A stretch of 64,000 bases of DNA. It comes from an uncultured Oscillospiraceae bacterium. Its GTDB lineage: Bacteria; Bacillota; Clostridia; Oscillospirales; Ruminococcaceae. A model generated the notes under the pieces. The model made no database searches, was not told where the DNA came from, and saw only the letters and a list, made by a program, of their open reading frames with translations. The first letter of the stretch is position 1; each line of letters begins with the position of its first letter. The position numbers and the translations under genes are program-made. Below are positions 61,428 through 64,000 of this stretch, one piece after another. The stretch covers positions 437,717-501,716 of the forward strand of contig CAJJZS010000001.1 in NCBI GenBank assembly GCA_905197685.1, given 5' to 3'.

Positions 61428-62407
61428 TTATAGAAAATTTTTTAAAATTCCTATCCTTGAAGACAAGTCAGGATGAATAACTATAGACGCAACATTTTGA
61501 TTCACGCTCTTTTTATACTCATCGGTTATTTTTTCAAATTCCTTAATAAAAGATTTTATTTCCGTTTTTGAAATATGTAATAACTTTAAATAATAACATA
61601 TCAAAATAAGGTAGTCCCCTATTGTTTTGAAATTAATGTATGGCAAGCCTATTTCAATTTCCAAGCACCGTTTCATTGCTTTTGTTGGTTCAATATTTCC
61701 AAAACGTGTATCAAAAATTACCCCATTATGAGCAATAGCGTTTCTTAAGTCTTTTAAAGTATAAATATATTTGTATATCAATTCTCTATTTGTATCGCAA
61801 GAAGTGTTAATTCCTATCCTTTTAGATATATCATCTCTTACATCCTTTGTAAGACAAGATAATAAATATCCAAAATCTCCCATTGATATTATTTCAAACA
61901 AAGCCCATATAGGTACATCCGAATATCCTTTATTATCGTAAAAATGCGAAATTTTAGGATTTTGTTTTTTATATGCATCAAATATACTCGATTGTACCAT
62001 TTTTTTCAAATTTAATTTTCTTTCTTGCAATTTTCTTTTTTGTTCATTCGTATACCCGACCGGTGCATTATTATATCCGCTAACTACTTTCTCAAATATA
62101 TCCTGAACATTTTCAGAACCTGTATTCACAATTATACTTTCAAGAGCAATATTTTTTATTGCTGTTTCAATATACATAACTTTGCTATAAAATAAAGCTT
62201 TTAGAGCAGAATCATACTGTATTGTTGCATAAATCTCTTTGTAGGAAACTACCGGTAATTTTTTTGTGTATTTTTAAAAAATCTATATCCCTTATATCCA
62301 TGAAAATATCCTGTATTAATAAGTTGACGTTTTTGTAAGCTGCCCGAAATATCAATACCGCTTTCTCTCAGATGTCGCATTAATCCGTCTGTTGTTTTAT
62401 AACTCAT
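61428..62407 (-). pseudogene. Abi_2 family (abortive infection) gene split by a frameshift in an A7 tract
   Basis: The minus-strand ATG at 62407, with GGGGGA upstream, opens MSYKTTDGLMRHLRESGIDI and continues through LINTGYFHGYKGYRFF to a TAG soon after. Shifting frame at the A7 run (complement of 62259-62265) restores KLPVVSYKEIYATIQYDSAL and then the long frame ending at 61428. That frame carries the Abi_2 landmarks VPIWALFEIISMGDFGYLLS and LRNAIAHNGVIFD. The restored protein would be about 326 residues, normal for the family. Either one A has been lost or ribosomes slip -1 on A AAA AAT. It lies beside prophage genes, as anti-phage genes often do. Confidence 0.85.
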
Positions 62408-62712
62408 ATTCTTTGTCCCCCGTTGCCAATTTATGCCATTATATAAGACCGAAAACCTAAATCATAAAATTTACTTTTATAAAAAATAGTGCTTAATTGT
62501 ATAACGATTTATTCTAAAACAACTATTTTATCTCATATATTTAATACTGCATAATATGATGTGATTCGACTTTTTCCTTTCATTAATAATTATAAAAAAC
62601 ATATTACTTAATGTCAACCTGTTAAAGTTTTTTATGATAAACTTCTTCTAAAGTAATTATTCTAAGTCACACCATAGCTATCTTTTTTAAGATTTTTAAA
62701 AACAAAAGGGAC
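62408..62712. other. AT-rich gap without genes upstream of the Abi_2 gene
   Basis: About 300 bases, AT-rich, no open frame with a ribosome binding site. It should hold the Abi_2 promoter; no convincing hexamer pair was fixed. Confidence 0.5.
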
Positions 62713-62754
62713 CACCCTCTCCATAATATACAATGGAGAGGGTGTCTTTTTTTA
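62713..62754. terminator. Terminator of the phage lysis genes
   Basis: CACCCTCTCCAT / ATGGAGAGGGTG perfect 12-bp stem with T-rich sequence on both sides. Confidence 0.88.
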
Positions 62755-62783
62755 CTCTCTTTCTTCTTTTACCTGTTTGACCA

Positions 62784-63101
62784 CTACGCCTTGATAATCC
62801 CTTGCGCAATCATTGTAAGCAGACAGCCCCCTATCGCTGCGCCTAACGCTGTGACGATTGCGCCCGCAAACTTTTCCCACCAGTGCAGCGGACACTGCTC
62901 GATGGCGGACAGGCGTTCTTCCTGCTTGTCCAGTCGGTCATTATTGAGTTTCACAAGGTTCTTTATCTCGATGGTGAGCTTTTTCAAATCCTCGTTGCTT
63001 TCTTCCAACTGTTCCAACCGTTTTAAATCACGGGCAAAGCGTTCGTTCTGCTTTTCCTGGCGTTCCAGACAAAGCCTTTCCAAAACCGGTTCATTCGGCA
63101 T
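62784..63101 (-). CDS. Phage coiled-coil membrane protein (XhlA/haemolysin-like)
   Basis: 105 residues. A long charged helix (ERQEKQNERFARDLKRLEQLEE, quoted as RQEKQNERFARDLKRLEQLE, and NLVKLNNDRLDKQEERLSAIE) is followed by a single C-terminal membrane segment (FAGAIVTALGAAIGGCLLTM). This layout matches XhlA-type proteins that help holins and endolysins in prophages. Weak ribosome binding site. It is the last gene of the lysis module before its terminator. Confidence 0.75.
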   Translation of the reverse strand: MPNEPVLERLCLERQEKQNERFARDLKRLEQLEESNEDLKKLTIEIKNLVKLNNDRLDKQEERLSAIEQCPLHWWEKFAGAIVTALGAAIGGCLLTMIAQGIIKA

Positions 63102-63109
63102 AGTATCGC

Positions 63110-63583
63110 CTACTTTCTAAAGAAATCTTTGACAGATTCAACAACACCGGTTACGTTCTCTTTAGTGTACGGAATTTCCAGCTTGAGGAACGGGGTCAGA
63201 TTTTTATCATCGTAGAACCAAGAATTTTTCTTGATTTTCTCGAAGTCGAAGGATTCTCTGCCGATGGTTTTGATTCCTTCAATATGCTTTTCAAAGTGAT
63301 CCTTTGCGTCGGCGCGGTCGAGTACACAAGTCACATAGTGACCCAATCTGTCGCCTACATGACCTTCGGTGCGGAACGGAACGCAGCGGTTCTTTGCGCT
63401 CTCCTCGACTACCAGAACATAGTCGGGGTCTGCGTCGGCGATTGCGCAGAAGTTGAGGTTACCCCGCTCCTTTACATTGTTGAAGTTGTTTTTTCTCAGT
63501 TCTGCGGCGATTTCCTTGCCGAGCTTGCAGCTTGTTTCGTTTACAATGATGACCTTTTTATTTCCATAGAATGCGTTTAACAT
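63110..63583 (-). CDS. Hypothetical phage protein
   Basis: 157 residues, soluble, alpha/beta character, starting LNAFYGNKKVIIVNETSCKL and ending in VVESVKDFFRK. No family recognised. AAAAGGAAG lies before the ATG. It is between the holin-like and XhlA-like genes, so a part in host lysis or a morphogenetic by-function is possible; no motif supports either. Confidence 0.65.
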   Translation of the reverse strand: MLNAFYGNKKVIIVNETSCKLGKEIAAELRKNNFNNVKERGNLNFCAIADADPDYVLVVEESAKNRCVPFRTEGHVGDRLGHYVTCVLDRADAKDHFEKHIEGIKTIGRESFDFEKIKKNSWFYDDKNLTPFLKLEIPYTKENVTGVVESVKDFFRK

Positions 63584-63610
63584 AATTTAACTTCCTTTCT
63601 TTTATAAAAA

Positions 63611-63922
63611 CTACTGATTGACAAATTTTCTGATATTCGGATTGTTTTGAATCTGCTCTTTCATCAGCTCCAACGCTTCATCAACCCAAAGGCTGAACAC
63701 GCTGAACGGGACGATGTACTTGATTGGCGGAAAGGCTTCGACCGCTAAATCATAGACGTATCTTAGTTTCAGCGCGCCCGTTCCGCTGCCCAAAAACTGC
63801 TCCGCCTGAGTGACCGCCCAGAGCAGCCATTCTTTGACGTTGCCTTTCATGCGGAAGTAGCCAATCAACAGCAGCAGCGCAAACGCTCCCACTGTGCAGA
63901 TAATGCTTGCAATCTGGTTCAT
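63611..63922 (-). CDS. Phage holin-like protein
   Basis: 103 residues: an N-terminal membrane helix (SIICTVGAFALLLLIGYF), then an amphipathic region EWLLWAVTQAEQFLGSGTGA, KLRYVYDLAVEAFP and a C-terminal helix FSLWVDEALELMKEQI. The pattern resembles LLH-type holins. AAAGGAGAG is ideally placed before the ATG. It follows an apparent endolysin end, as holins do. Confidence 0.75.
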   Translation of the reverse strand: MNQIASIICTVGAFALLLLIGYFRMKGNVKEWLLWAVTQAEQFLGSGTGALKLRYVYDLAVEAFPPIKYIVPFSVFSLWVDEALELMKEQIQNNPNIRKFVNQ

Positions 63923-63937
63923 CTTATCTCTCCTTTC

Positions 63938-64000
63938 TTAAAGTATTGTCACAAACCCGCCGAAGCCTTTTTTCTTTAAATCATCGGCGGTTTTCTGCGC
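63938..64000 (-). CDS. C-terminal end of a phage gene, probably endolysin with SPOR-like tail (partial)
   Basis: The last 20 codons, AQKTADDLKKKGFGGFVTIL and a stop, enter from the right edge. The A-x-x-L-x-x-K-G-F pattern is that of the SPOR-like repeat at the end of many clostridial phage amidases. The position directly upstream of a holin-like gene agrees. The enzyme domain is outside the window. Confidence 0.55.
   Translation of the reverse strand, partial: AQKTADDLKKKGFGGFVTIL

Noticed and set aside
1..64000. tRNA, rRNA and CRISPR search by eye
   Set aside because: No cloverleaf with T-arm GTTCGA context, rRNA segment or spacer-repeat array was found in the gaps; a covariance-model scan would be needed to exclude small RNAs.

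Overview
The window reads as a chromosomal segment of an endospore-forming member of the Clostridia (Bacillota), ending in the edge of a prophage. The evidence is the spoIIGA-sigE pair, a CwlD-type spore-cortex amidase, a CIRCE-controlled hrcA-grpE-dnaK-dnaJ operon, a T-box in front of tyrS, and the clostridial gene order asp23, nusB, tsaD paralog, xseA, xseB, ispA, PAP2-like, dxs, tlyA, nadK, argR, recN. Many starts are TTG or GTG with strong GGAGG-type ribosome binding sites. An Oscillospirales-type gut anaerobe is my guess; the sequence does not fix the genus.

Layout. 1-4.3 kb: end of a cobalamin operon (cbiB tail, cobD, cobQ, cobA, cobH). 4.4-6.4 kb, minus: an amidohydrolase and a lone class I fumarase alpha subunit. 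6.7-13.0 kb: ABC-F ATPase, AI-2E family membrane protein, UvrD-like helicase and RlmA-type methyltransferase. 13.1-14.3 kb, minus: YibE/F membrane protein. 14.4-19.3 kb: heat-shock operon. 19.3-22.5 kb: an AT-rich ABC-2 exporter island followed by an 18-codon ORF and a small membrane protein whose best start is followed by an in-frame TGA. 22.5-24.2 kb: XRE regulator, msrA and an SGNH lipoprotein. 24.3-26.1 kb: spoIIGA-sigE. 26.2-33.7 kb: DeoR regulator with PPi-type phosphofructokinase, an ArsP/UPF0718-type permease, cwlD, radA, a zinc alcohol dehydrogenase overlapping a DUF6873 gene. 33.8-39.7 kb: tyrosine recombinase, nth, and the minus-strand yhaO-yhaN pair. 39.8-42.6 kb: secreted repeat protein and a divergent XRE regulator sharing a palindromic intergenic region. 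42.7-44.3 kb: tyrS with T-box.

44.3-46.7 kb is the most accessory-like chromosomal part. It has DUF4160, DUF2442, a RelE-type toxin-antitoxin pair and a coiled-coil protein. These sit under two near-identical promoter/operator cassettes and are flanked by diverged copies of a 94-nt repeat. 46.7-57.3 kb is a housekeeping block on the minus strand (DNA repair, arginine regulation, NADP synthesis, isoprenoids, exonuclease VII, transcription antitermination). 57.4-60.8 kb has an M56 peptidase and a secreted amidase.

From 60.9 kb the sequence changes character. There is a broken XRE gene, a frameshifted Abi_2 (abortive infection family) gene, and then three phage lysis-type genes plus the tail of a fourth, all on the minus strand and running off the right edge. 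No rRNA, tRNA or CRISPR array was seen.
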